DNA of 8,921 nucleotides from Blastocatellia bacterium (GTDB lineage Bacteria > Acidobacteriota > Blastocatellia > Pyrinomonadales > Pyrinomonadaceae). The notes beneath the pieces are model-generated. The model saw only the letters and a program-made list of their open reading frames with translations. It had not been told where the DNA came from and did not search any database. How positions within the stretch are numbered: the first letter of the stretch is position 1; every line of letters begins with the position of its first letter. Shown here piece after piece: positions 1 through 7,700 of the stretch. Both the position numbers and the translations under genes were made by a program. Location of the stretch: the NCBI GenBank assembly GCA_003175865.1, contig PSRF01000001.1:1-8921 (forward strand). Direction: 5' to 3'.

Positions 1-32
1 CAGAATTACAGTCAGCAACTCCAATTTCCAAA

Positions 33-50
33 GTCGTTAATGTTAACGAC
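33..50. promoter_or_regulatory. Perfect 8+8 dyad, possible operator
   Basis: GTCGTTAA and its exact reverse complement TTAACGAC are separated by only TG. This compact symmetry is typical of a dimeric repressor site. An 8-bp dyad with a short spacer can also arise by chance in a window of this size, and no downstream gene is firmly tied to it. Confidence 0.25.
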
Positions 51-206
51 GGAGGCTGGGACTTATTAACAACCAAATCAGAGTTCAACTTTGGAGTGCG
101 ATCCGGACGAGTCGGAAGCGTCGCGTTGTTAGATCGACAACTACCAGAATCAACGTTGTCCTTGATAACAAAGCGGCGCCGGGCCGCCGCACTCCAAGGA
201 ATGTTC

Positions 207-235
207 TTGACAGAGCGCCACTCGATCCCTAGAGT
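207..235 (+). promoter_or_regulatory. Sigma70-like promoter candidate for the response regulator
   Basis: A perfect -35 hexamer TTGACA (207-212) is followed, after exactly 17 bp, by TAGAGT (230-235), which matches four of six positions of TATAAT. Transcription would start near 242 and give a leader of about 100 nt before the response regulator ATG at 342. The match is good, but it rests on sequence alone. Confidence 0.45.
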
Positions 236-266
236 CAACGCACCGAATTCAGGTTGCAGCGGGGAC

Positions 267-289
267 TGGTCCATCTTTGGTATGGACCA
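267..289 (+). promoter_or_regulatory. Hairpin in the response regulator leader
   Basis: TGGTCCAT (267-274) is perfectly complementary to ATGGACCA (282-289) around a 7-nt loop. It lies about 25 nt after the predicted transcription start and could be an RNA hairpin or a DNA operator. It has no T-run, so it is not a standard terminator. Confidence 0.3.
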
Positions 290-295
290 TCGCGG

Positions 296-316
296 ACGTC
301 ATTACGACGGTGACGT
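296..316 (+). promoter_or_regulatory. Second short hairpin in the response regulator leader
   Basis: ACGTCA (296-301) pairs with TGACGT (311-316) around a 9-nt loop, directly after the dyad at 267-289. It ends 25 nt before the start codon. With only six pairs it is weak alone; the tandem placement of two hairpins in one leader is what makes it notable. Confidence 0.22.
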
Positions 317-341
317 GCCCGTTTAAGTCGCTGATCGATCA

Positions 342-725
342 ATGGGTGATAAAGACTTAAAAGATCTGCGAGTGCTCATAGTTGAAGATGTTGAAGACAC
401 ACGTCTTTTCATGCGCCTCGAACTGGAACGACAGGGTTTCATTGTGTTTGAGGCCGCCGACGGTAAGAGCGCGGTCGAGACGGCGAATCGCGAGCTGCCT
501 GACGTTATTTTGATGGATCTGACTCTGCCATTGATGGATGGCTTCAATGCCGCAAAGTTGATTCGAAACAACGAGAAGTTGAGGCAGGTTCTCATCATTG
601 CAGTGACAGCACATCAGGAAATGGACTTCCGCTCCGACGCGAAAGCTTCCGGGTTCGATGCTTACCTGACCAAACCAATCGATATCAATTGGCTCAAAGA
701 GTTGATCGATGGGCTCCTCACATGA
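342..725 (+). CDS. Stand-alone CheY-like receiver domain response regulator
   Basis: A 127-residue single-domain response regulator that would act in the cytoplasm by accepting phosphate from a histidine kinase. All hallmark residues are visible: the acidic pair E15-D16 in VLIVED, phosphoacceptor D59 in LMDLTLPLMDG, the switch Thr T89 in AVTAH, and the conserved Lys K111 in LTKPID. The length equals one receiver domain, with no DNA-binding or enzymatic output domain, so it probably acts by protein contact or as a phosphorelay intermediate. ATG 342 is the only usable start, since an in-frame stop lies at 324-326. No Shine-Dalgarno sequence precedes it. No kinase is in the window, and its right-hand neighbour is convergent, so the partner cannot be named. 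The SPIDI-like tail TKPIDINWLKELI is typical of Atypical/polar-type CheY receivers in kinase-rich genomes, but this is only a general resemblance. Confidence 0.93.
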   Translation: MGDKDLKDLRVLIVEDVEDTRLFMRLELERQGFIVFEAADGKSAVETANRELPDVILMDLTLPLMDGFNAAKLIRNNEKLRQVLIIAVTAHQEMDFRSDAKASGFDAYLTKPIDINWLKELIDGLLT

Positions 726-734
726 CGATACACA

Positions 735-762
735 AGGGAACCCCGACGCGTCGGGGTTCTCT
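735..762. terminator. Bidirectional hairpin between convergent genes
   Basis: Bases 738-759 are a perfect 22-bp palindrome (arms GAACCCCGACG and CGTCGGGGTTC). The hairpin extends to 735-762 with one G-T wobble, giving a 12-bp stem around a CGCG loop. It fills the gap between the response regulator stop (725) and the amidohydrolase stop, and its right arm overlaps bases 761-762 of that stop codon. There is no proper U-tract on either strand (TCTCTACAG on plus, CCCTTGTG on minus). A shared terminator or 3'-end stabiliser is therefore likely, but strong intrinsic termination is less certain. Confidence 0.6.
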
Positions 763-2311
763 ACAGACTTATGCGACTCGTTGCATAAGCGTGCCGCAAT
801 GGCCTGCCCGGTTTGTTTCCTGTCACCTGGGTTCCGTCCCACACCTCGACTCCGTTGACAAACACCTGGCGAATCCCGGCAGAAGTGAGTTGTGGTTTTT
901 CAAACGTTGCCCGATCAAGAACTGTGGCGGGATCGAAGAGCACGAAGTCCGCTTTGTAACCAGGTTTGATGAGGCCGCGATCTTTCAAACCAAGTCGCCA
1001 CGCAGGCAACGAGGTCATTTTCCGAATAGCCTCAGGCAATGCGAGCCAATGTAGTTCTCGAACAAACCGGCCAAGTACTCGAGGAAAAGTACCAGCGCCG
1101 CGTGGATGTCTTGATCCAACTCCTCCATCGCTACTCACCATCACCCAACGCTGTTGATAAAAAGTGCGAATGTCATCATCCTTCATCGAATGGCAGACAA
1201 TGCTCGCACCACCATCTTTGACGATTTGCATGTAGGCGTGCGTTGCGTCGACGCTCAGCAAACGAGCAATGTCAGCAAGAGTCTTAAACTCGAAATCAGG
1301 GTGGGGGCGACAACTCACGATCGTGATGTTCGACGGACCACCAACATCAGCAATACCACGCGTCACGTCGTCCACGTTGTCGTGCCGACCACTTGGAATT
1401 AAAACGCGTATTGTCGAGTTCCAAGCATCGTAAGGGTAACAATCTGCGGTGACGTCCTGACCTTGTTTACGTGCTTTTTCGATCATGGCTACTACGTCCC
1501 GTGATCGCCCCCACACGCCAACTGTTCCCAACTTGATGTGTGAGATCTGCGCGGGCAAATGGCCTTCTCGTCCAATGCGAAGCGCTTCGGCAAATGCATC
1601 GAACGCTTTGTCAGCTTCATCTCTAATGTGACTGATATAGATCCCACCGTATTGACCTGCGACACTTGCGAGTGCGATCACTTCTTCAGTCGTTGCTGGT
1701 TTGCCTGTTTCGTATTCAAGTCCAGTCGACAAACCAAAAGCGCCATCTCGCATAGCTTGTTCGACGAGTTGCTTCATTTTTGAAATCTCGTCGTCTGTCG
1801 CTGTACGGTTTGTGTTCTCGCCCATTACGCGCGTGCGTAGACTGGCGTGCCCAACAAACGTGAGCACGTTCAGAGAAACTGGGTTGTGCTCAAGTTTGCT
1901 GAGATACTCGCCAACCGGTAATGCAGACCCACCGTCCTGACCAACGGCAATCGTTGTAATTCCCTGCGATACTTGTGTGGTTGCTGTTGGCTCATCGTCG
2001 AGACCGCGATCCGAATGGTTGTGAGTGTCAATGAATCCGGGAGCGAGAACCAACCCACTTCCGTCAATCACACGAGCTCCTGCAGGCACCTGAGTACGGC
2101 CGCGTGGTCCAACCGCCGTGATCGAATCGCCTACTACAACGACGACTGAATCCTTTAAGGGTGCACGGCCTGAACCATCAATGAGAGTAACTCCAGTGAT
2201 GGCTGTTATCGCGGGTTGTGTTACCGATGACTGCGTGCTGGAACGAGAATGTGGGAAAGAGATGTCAAGGGTTATCAGAAGGCAGAGCAGCAGCAGTACG
2301 AATCGTTTCAT
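761..2311 (-). CDS. Secreted N-acyl-D-amino-acid deacylase-like amidohydrolase (D-aminoacylase family)
   Basis: A metal-dependent hydrolase of the amidohydrolase superfamily, expected to remove acyl groups from N-acyl-D-amino acids or similar compounds. Residues 1 to about 25 are a signal peptide (KRF, then a Leu-rich core), so it should act in the periplasm or outside. Visible landmarks are the metal motif H97-N-H99 in GFIDTHNHSD, GLSTGLEY (193-200), SHIR with H228, SHIK with H258/K260, the catalytic Asp D395 in SSDGG, RHPRGAGTF (401-409), and the C-terminal KPGYKADFVLFD strand. The 30-residue spacing of H228 and H258 equals that of the Alcaligenes faecalis ligands H220/H250. The usual Cys of the GNCG motif is Asp126 here (GQDGGS). 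I chose ATG 2311 over an upstream GTG at 2365 because the signal peptide begins there; AAGGAAG lies 15-20 nt upstream, farther than ideal. Exact substrate unknown; an N-acyl-D-glutamate or D-aspartate deacylase, or a related amidase, is possible. Confidence 0.87.
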   Translation of the reverse strand: MKRFVLLLLCLLITLDISFPHSRSSTQSSVTQPAITAITGVTLIDGSGRAPLKDSVVVVVGDSITAVGPRGRTQVPAGARVIDGSGLVLAPGFIDTHNHSDRGLDDEPTATTQVSQGITTIAVGQDGGSALPVGEYLSKLEHNPVSLNVLTFVGHASLRTRVMGENTNRTATDDEISKMKQLVEQAMRDGAFGLSTGLEYETGKPATTEEVIALASVAGQYGGIYISHIRDEADKAFDAFAEALRIGREGHLPAQISHIKLGTVGVWGRSRDVVAMIEKARKQGQDVTADCYPYDAWNSTIRVLIPSGRHDNVDDVTRGIADVGGPSNITIVSCRPHPDFEFKTLADIARLLSVDATHAYMQIVKDGGASIVCHSMKDDDIRTFYQQRWVMVSSDGGVGSRHPRGAGTFPRVLGRFVRELHWLALPEAIRKMTSLPAWRLGLKDRGLIKPGYKADFVLFDPATVLDRATFEKPQLTSAGIRQVFVNGVEVWDGTQVTGNKPGRPLRHAYATSRISL

Positions 2312-2665
2312 GAGACAGGGACCAGCTTCCTTCGCTTGCTCATTGGAGCTCGAGAGTTCAACCACAGTTCGACCTTTAGTTTGCTCAATTGCTAAGCAGC
2401 GACAAGCTAAAGAGGGTCGCGCAAGTCACTCCGGTAGGAGTGCAATGTTTATAGCTTAAGAGCAAGCCCCGAGGTTACGCGGTTTGGAGGAGCGGAAAGT
2501 AACTGGACTGTGCGATTGCAACTTGAATTCCGCTCCTCCAAACCGCGCCGAAGGAGGGCTTTTACCAGTGCTATAAACATTCAACTCCTAACGGAGTTAC
2601 AAACCAGTATTACCATTCTGGATCTCTACGTCGTCGCTTTATTCGTTGTTTCGCCGTGTGTAGGA
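2312..2665. other. 354-bp intergenic region between TPR gene and amidohydrolase
   Basis: No coding frame here is supported. The centre is the 172-bp inverted-repeat element described separately. The 115 bp between the element and the amidohydrolase start (2312-2426) would contain that gene's promoter if it has its own, but I found no convincing -35/-10 pair. The 67 bp between the TPR stop and the element (2599-2665) show no clear intrinsic terminator. Confidence 0.6.
2427..2598. repeat. 172-bp symmetric inverted-repeat element (REP/MITE-like)
   Basis: Two 71-bp arms (2427-2497 and 2528-2598) face each other around a 30-bp spacer and stay in register throughout, centred at 2512.5. From outside in, each arm has: a small hairpin (CACTCC-GGTA-GGAGTG on the left, AACTCC-TAAC-GGAGTT on the right); a perfect 12-bp match AATGTTTATAGC / GCTATAAACATT (2444-2455 and 2570-2581); a 22-bp variable block in which only AAGCCC/GGGCTT (2464-2469, 2556-2561) pairs; and a perfect 20-bp match CGCGGTTTGGAGGAGCGGAA / its complement (2478-2497 and 2528-2547). 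No transposase is encoded and no clear target-site duplication is visible. The nested hairpins resemble REP/BIME units or a small non-autonomous element. A structured RNA upstream of the amidohydrolase is the alternative. Confidence 0.8.
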
Positions 2666-3664
2666 TTATTTCTTATTTGCAGCTATGTAATCTTCCAACT
2701 TTTTCTTGTCTGGATAGTTCGGCACCTTCTTAAGAAACGATTCGTACTCTGCGGCTGCTTTATCTTTCATTCCTACAGCATTGTAGAGCGCAGCGAGGCG
2801 AAGATGGGCTTCGGCCATACCGATCGGATCAAGTTTGATAGCTTCGTTCAGATAGCCAACGGCAAGAGAGCCTTTTTTAATTTGCAGGTAAGCTTCTCCG
2901 AGGAAGAAATTCGCTTGCGCAGAGTCCGGACGCAGCTTTACAGCTTGCGAGAGTGCCTCAACGGCTCCATCGAAATTTTTTTCAACGATACGTAAACGGC
3001 CCAGACTAATCAGCGCGGGCACGTAGTCTGCATGTTTCGCCAATGCTTGATTGAATGCCTTTTCTGCCTCGCCGTAATTTTTCTGGGCAAAGTAAACTGT
3101 TCCCAACTCGAGCCAAGCTTGAAAGTCCGCGGGATCAGAATCCACGACCTGGCGAAACAAGGTGGTCGCCTCGTCGTATTTTTTATTCTTCTCCGCATCT
3201 TTGGCCTTATTAAATGCAGACGATGTCTTCGAACTCCGGTTGTAATTATCTGCAGCTGAGATTACGGCAGCTTTTGTTGCCTCTGATACTGCCCGAGTTT
3301 GAAGTTCGATATCGTGCTGAATGTCGCTCTTGTACTGCGATGAAAAATCTATCGTAAAGCGATCAAGCTCCATACTCTCGTACTCAATGACGATGTAATA
3401 ACGGCCATCCTGAAGGTCAATGAAACGATATCGACCATTGCTTTGCACCCGCTGCTTTGACAGCGCATTCCCATACTCGTTGAACAATGTAACATCGAGT
3501 GTAATAGGCTTCTCAGAGCCAAGTTGTGACTGATCGACCTTAATGTCCCCATAAACGATATGCCGTGAATTGGAAGTTGATTCGCCTCGTCGTCCCTGGC
3601 CAAACGACGGGACTACGAATAAGCCAAAGGTCAAAAATAAGACTGCCATGAAGTATGTACGCAT
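2666..3664 (-). CDS. Secreted TPR protein with N-terminal beta-sandwich-like domain (distal paralogue)
   Basis: A 332-residue exported protein of unknown exact role. Residues 1-23 form a signal peptide (MRTYFMAVLF..., cleavage probably after SFG or FGQ); no lipobox Cys is present. Residues about 36-122 look like a short beta-sandwich of the carboxypeptidase-regulatory kind (YGDIKVDQSQ, then NGRYRFIDLQDGRYYIVIEY). From about 148 to 318 there are about five TPRs, with typical pieces such as AWLELGTVYFAQKNYGEAEKAF, ALISLGRLRIVEKNFDGAV and EAIKLDP. TPRs bind other proteins, so a partner role for the receptor encoded upstream is plausible. A GTG at 3688 would overlap the previous stop as GTGA, but ATG 3664 has GAGGA six bases upstream and begins the signal peptide directly, so I prefer it. 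It is a tandem duplicate of the 3685-4656 product. Confidence 0.85.
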   Translation of the reverse strand: MRTYFMAVLFLTFGLFVVPSFGQGRRGESTSNSRHIVYGDIKVDQSQLGSEKPITLDVTLFNEYGNALSKQRVQSNGRYRFIDLQDGRYYIVIEYESMELDRFTIDFSSQYKSDIQHDIELQTRAVSEATKAAVISAADNYNRSSKTSSAFNKAKDAEKNKKYDEATTLFRQVVDSDPADFQAWLELGTVYFAQKNYGEAEKAFNQALAKHADYVPALISLGRLRIVEKNFDGAVEALSQAVKLRPDSAQANFFLGEAYLQIKKGSLAVGYLNEAIKLDPIGMAEAHLRLAALYNAVGMKDKAAAEYESFLKKVPNYPDKKKLEDYIAANKK

Positions 3665-3670
3665 GGGAAT

Positions 3671-3675
3671 TCCTC
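3671..3675 (-). promoter_or_regulatory. Ribosome binding site deciding the start at 3664
   Basis: On the minus strand GAGGA stands six bases before ATG 3664. It is the reason for choosing this start over the GTG at 3688, which overlaps the upstream stop codon and would put eight extra residues before the signal peptide. Confidence 0.65.
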
Positions 3676-3684
3676 GGTAGGTGA

Positions 3685-4656
3685 TCACTGTCTTGATTTT
3701 GTCGCCGCGATGAAGGCTTCCAACTTTTTTCGGTCTGGGTAGTCAGGTCGCTGCTTTAGAAATGCTGTGTACTCAGCAGCCGCCTCCGACTTCATTCCTT
3801 TGGCGTCATATAAAGCAGCTAACAGAAGGTGCGCATCGGCCATGCCCGCCGGATCCAGTTTGATCGCAGAATTCAGATGAGGAACAGCCTTGGATCCGAG
3901 CTTTGCTTGCAAGTAGGCATCACCTAGAAAGTACTGGGCCTCCGCAGATGTTGGCTGAATTGTTACCGCCCGTTCCAGTGCCTGAATAGCACCATCTAGA
4001 TTCTTCTGAACGATCCTGACACGACCAAGATTGATTAATGCTGTCACATATTTGGGGCGAAGTTCGACAGCCTTGAAATAACAAGACTCTGCTTCAAAAT
4101 AGCTCTTAACTATAAAGAAGTTAGTCCCCAGTTCTTCCCAAGCCGGATAATCACTATCATCCGCATCCACAATTTGTCGCAACAGAGTGATAGCCTGATC
4201 ATAATCCTTTCTTGAGGCTGCTTCTCGCGAATGCTTTAGAAGGTTCTGATGATCGGAGGAACGTGGGTAATACTCAGTGGCAGAAACAACGCCGGGTTTA
4301 GAGACTCTAGTGTCGCTCTTCCACTGCAATTCGATATCGCGCCGGAAGTCTGTCTTGTAGGGCGATTGAACCGTAACGCTGATGCGCGCGATTTCTCTAT
4401 TTTCAAACTCGACTACTACTTCATACCTGCCATTACGTAGATCAAGAAAGCGGTATCGACCATTTGCACCGACAGTTTGCCTCATCTGCAAATTGCCTGA
4501 TTCGGCGTACAGGAGCACTTGAAACGTGGCCGTTGTTGAGCCCGTGGCCTGGCTTTCATCTACTTTGATGTCGCCAAAGAGAACGTGTCCACCACTCTGA
4601 GCAAGCGTGCTGAGAGTAAACGCAACGATCAGAACAACAGACCCAATGGCTCTCAT
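3685..4656 (-). CDS. Secreted TPR protein with N-terminal beta-sandwich-like domain (proximal paralogue)
   Basis: A 323-residue exported protein with the same architecture as its downstream neighbour. The signal peptide spans residues 1-20 (MRAIGSVVLIVAFTLSTLAQ, cleavage probably after LAQ), without a lipobox. A beta-sandwich-like region covers about 25-112 (FGDIKVDESQ, NGRYRFLDLRNGRYEVVVEFEN), and about five TPRs lie from about 140 to 308. The two paralogues align without gaps over the last 175 or so residues; counted by eye, nearly 60 percent of positions are identical, with blocks such as NSAIKLDPAGMADAHLLLAALY closely matched. ATG 4656 is preferred over the TTG at 4677 because it begins the signal peptide; neither has a clear Shine-Dalgarno. 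The gene follows the receptor after 77 bp containing a hairpin, and the next paralogue starts 20 bp after its stop, so the pair is very likely co-transcribed. Confidence 0.84.
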   Translation of the reverse strand: MRAIGSVVLIVAFTLSTLAQSGGHVLFGDIKVDESQATGSTTATFQVLLYAESGNLQMRQTVGANGRYRFLDLRNGRYEVVVEFENREIARISVTVQSPYKTDFRRDIELQWKSDTRVSKPGVVSATEYYPRSSDHQNLLKHSREAASRKDYDQAITLLRQIVDADDSDYPAWEELGTNFFIVKSYFEAESCYFKAVELRPKYVTALINLGRVRIVQKNLDGAIQALERAVTIQPTSAEAQYFLGDAYLQAKLGSKAVPHLNSAIKLDPAGMADAHLLLAALYDAKGMKSEAAAEYTAFLKQRPDYPDRKKLEAFIAATKSRQ

Positions 4657-4678
4657 TGCGCATGTCCGAACGAGCAAG

Positions 4679-4711
4679 AAGCGGGCTGAAGCTTGACGCT
4701 GCAGCCCGCTT
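4679..4711 (-). terminator. Hairpin between receptor and TPR genes, partial terminator candidate
   Basis: AAGCGGGCTG (4679-4688) pairs perfectly with CAGCCCGCTT (4702-4711) around a 13-nt loop. It lies 22 bp past the receptor stop codon and 22 bp before the TPR start. On the transcribed strand it is followed by CTTGCTCG, not a true U-run, so termination is probably leaky. It could protect the receptor mRNA 3' end or set receptor-to-TPR stoichiometry. Confidence 0.5.
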
Positions 4712-4733
4712 GAATCATACAGGTAATCGAACG

Positions 4734-7700
4734 TTAGAACTCATACCTGAAACCAAATTGCATTACTCGCGGTGTTCCCTGGATCGCTGTAAAGTTGGAC
4801 CAGTTTGTAGGCGGTGTCGCTGATTGTGGATCGAGCACCACACCAAAACCAGTGCGACTCGTATCGTACTGACCCAGGCGCTGTGTATTCGTTATGTTGA
4901 ATGCCTCGACACGAATCTGGAGTTTATGTTTTTCACTCCATGGCATTGTAAAGCTCTTTCCTAAGCCCATGTCCAGGTCAATATAACCAGGAACTCGGAA
5001 CACGTTTCGGTCACCAGCCTCGCCGGGTTTGGCATTTCTGAAGCTTCGATATGCGTCGAGAGTGTTGCAACCGAACAGCTTCGGCGCGATGGTGCCGCCA
5101 CGTGTCGGACAAGGTTCGAGGGGTTGAGTCCTGGTGACATTGCTCTGAACGTTCCAGTTAGTTGCCCATCTGGTGTCATCAAAAACGCCACTGTCCCCAT
5201 AGAAGCCTACCGGCAACCCGGAGTTCCATCTGAAGATTCCCGACAGCTGCCATCCGCCCAGTGCGCCTTCAACAAACTTATTTCCGTTGCTGAGGAACTT
5301 ATGACCGTGTCCAAAAGGCAACTGCCAAACGGAGTTCATGTTGATGATGTGACGGATGTCGAAGTCGGAATTCGCGTAGCTGGACCGCTGCAGGATGGGA
5401 TTGAGAATAAAGGCACCACCGTACGCACCACTGGTAGCAAGTCCGGAGGCGTCGTCGAGTGAGTGCGAGAGCGTGTAGTTGAAGTCCATTGTCAATGAGG
5501 TGCCCAGGCGCTCGCGGACCGTCACAGTCGCCGCGTTGTAATTGGATCTCGCAATACTGCTGAACGCTGAAAGCGCACCATATTGTGGTTGGAAGAATAG
5601 ATTCTTGAGAGTGGAATGGCCGCCGTTAACAGCAGAGTCAATCACGTCCTGAATGTCGGTCCAATCATTGCCGTAAAAATCAGCGTCGGCATTCGCATAG
5701 ACCGCCTGAGTTTGATTTAAGCTCGTGTCGATGGCGTCAAATCCCCAGTAGTTGTCGTTCATGAGCTGAGCCAAATTGGACGGGAAGAGATTCGCAAAAT
5801 ACGGCAACTGAGGAATTTGCGAAATCGGCGTGCCACGACGTCTGTAATCCTCGAGGACACCCGCCGCAGCATACCAATCCACACCTGATTTCGGATCTAC
5901 GAGATCGTTCAGGGCCATTACGTCGCGAGAAGCGATCAGATGTTGAGCGGATCGGCCAATATAGGACAACTGCAGAACAAGGCCTTTCGGCAGTTCGCGC
6001 TCGTATGTGAAATTCCAGCTGTAATTAATCGGCGCCACTAGCGCACTGTCTAGTGAACTCTGAATTGGACGAGCCGAAGAAAGTTTCGCTGTTTGTGGAA
6101 ATGTCAGGTTTCCTGGTGGACTGATGCCCGGCAGCGCACGAACAGACGCACCATACCCAGTAAATAGCGGAGCAAGCGGTCGGCTGGTTCCGGTGACGCT
6201 ATACGTGTTCGCATTGATGTTTTGACTCGAGGAGAAACCTAACGCGTTATTCAGGTCAAACGAAACAGCCAGTTGCTGCCCATAATAGTCATTCGTAATT
6301 CCGAAACCGCCGCGAAATACTGACTCGTGGTTGGCGCCAAAGATTTTCCCGACGAATCCCTTTGCCCTGGGTGACCATGCTATCGCGAACCTCGGTTGGA
6401 AGTTGTTCTTGTCCCAGTTATACAACGGCGGTTTGCCATTCTTCTTCCCTGACAACTGGATCGATATGAGCTCATTGTAAGGTGTTCCAGCTTTGGCACC
6501 GGCAAGTCGACGTTCGAAGTAAGTCGTCAACGGAATGCTCGTTGTCGTCTCGAATCCGTTTGCTTCCCAGATGGGTTCGCTAATGCTGTAACGCAACCCA
6601 TAAGTGATCGTCATGTTTGGAGTAATCTTCCACTGGTCTTGTCCATAGGCGTCATACTCTCTGGTCTTGAAATCGCGAATCGCAGGAGAACCAGACTGCA
6701 AAAGGCTGCCGTCGTTGTTGAAAGTAAACAGAGCTGAGTATTGAGAGAATCTTCCGATCAGCGCCGTCGTAGCGTTTTGGACTGCGGAAGCAAAACCGGC
6801 GCCGATTGGCGAGTATGCATTTACGATGTTTGAGATGCTGCTGCCACCCCCGAGATAGAACGAAGGATTTGTGATTGCATTGTCATATGCATTCGAAAAG
6901 GTCGTGCGCTGATTGCTAATGAGCCGGATGTTCGTTCCAAATTGGATTGAGTGATTGCCTTTGGTCCAGGAAACGTCGTCCGTGATATTACGAACCGGCG
7001 TTATGCGATTCAGCGTTCTCGAAAACGCGAGTGGAGAAAATACGAAGCGGAAGCTAATCGCGTTCGCCGCCGAGTCGCCTTGTTGGCTGAACGCTTCGCG
7101 GGTTTCTCCGTAGCGGAAGTTATTTACCCATCTTGGATTGATCGTCCAGGTATGACCGGCAACAAACCCCCACGGATGAGACCACAGGTTCGGTGCGGGA
7201 GTATCTGGGAACTGAGGCACGCCGCCCGTAAGGTCGTAAATAACATTGGCGCGTAAGAACAGAATCTGCTTACTGTTAATGTTCCAGTCAAACCGGCCTG
7301 AATGCGAATTCAGTTTAACCGGTGTGGGTGCGTTGAATCGGAAACCAGCCGTATTTAGTAAACGTGACGCAGAGCTGTCACCAACCGTGAAATCATTTGC
7401 CGGATACTTTGCAGCGGCATCCCTTAAAGCAGCGATCGCAATCGGGTTCATTTGCGCCGCCGGGAAAACGGTATTGAGCTGCGCCGTGGTGAGGGTTGTA
7501 ATCGTACCTGCAGGATTCACGTAGCGAAGTTCCCCACGACCAAGACTCGCGAGCGGGACGATACGTGTCACGCCGGTCTGACTAACGTCGTGTCGACCTT
7601 CGTAGCTGTAGAAGAAGAAGACTTTGTCTTTAATTATGGGGCCGCCAACTGCGCCACCGTACGTATTACGGATGAGCTTGGGACGAGCGACGCCCGCGCG

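Larger units (their letters stand above)
1..341. other. Left-edge stretch upstream of the response regulator, no assignable gene
   Basis: No protein family is recognisable here. Two frames stay open to the left edge. On the plus strand a frame runs from base 3 to a stop at 324-326 (about 107 residues, rich in Arg and in A-ending codons). On the minus strand an ATG at 274 opens a frame that leaves the window at base 2 (91 residues, beginning MDQSPLQPEF), with few A-ending codons, which resembles the real genes here more closely. The minus frame could be the N-terminus of a gene divergent from the response regulator, but it has no clear ribosome binding site. The stretch also holds a promoter-like pair and three dyads, so much of it may be regulatory. 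I would not annotate either frame without homology. Confidence 0.3.

Noticed and set aside
357..842. 161-codon minus-strand frame opposite the response regulator
   Set aside because: The plus frame has every receiver-domain landmark, so the antisense frame is a coding shadow.
2312..2365. Longer amidohydrolase start at GTG 2365
   Set aside because: It would place 18 polar residues before a normal signal peptide; ATG 2311 begins that peptide directly.
2583..2598. Resemblance of AACTCCTAACGGAGTT to a conserved 16S rRNA segment (ACTCCTACGGGAG)
   Set aside because: The similarity stops after about ten bases, no other rRNA sequence surrounds it, and the segment is better explained as a hairpin of the repeat element.
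2510..2995. 161-codon plus-strand frame opposite the distal TPR gene
   Set aside because: It is antisense to a clear TPR protein, its sequence is low in family-like motifs, and it begins inside the inverted-repeat element.
3665..3688. GTG start of the distal TPR gene overlapping the upstream stop as GTGA
   Set aside because: Translational coupling is possible, but ATG 3664 has a well-spaced GAGGA and starts the signal peptide.
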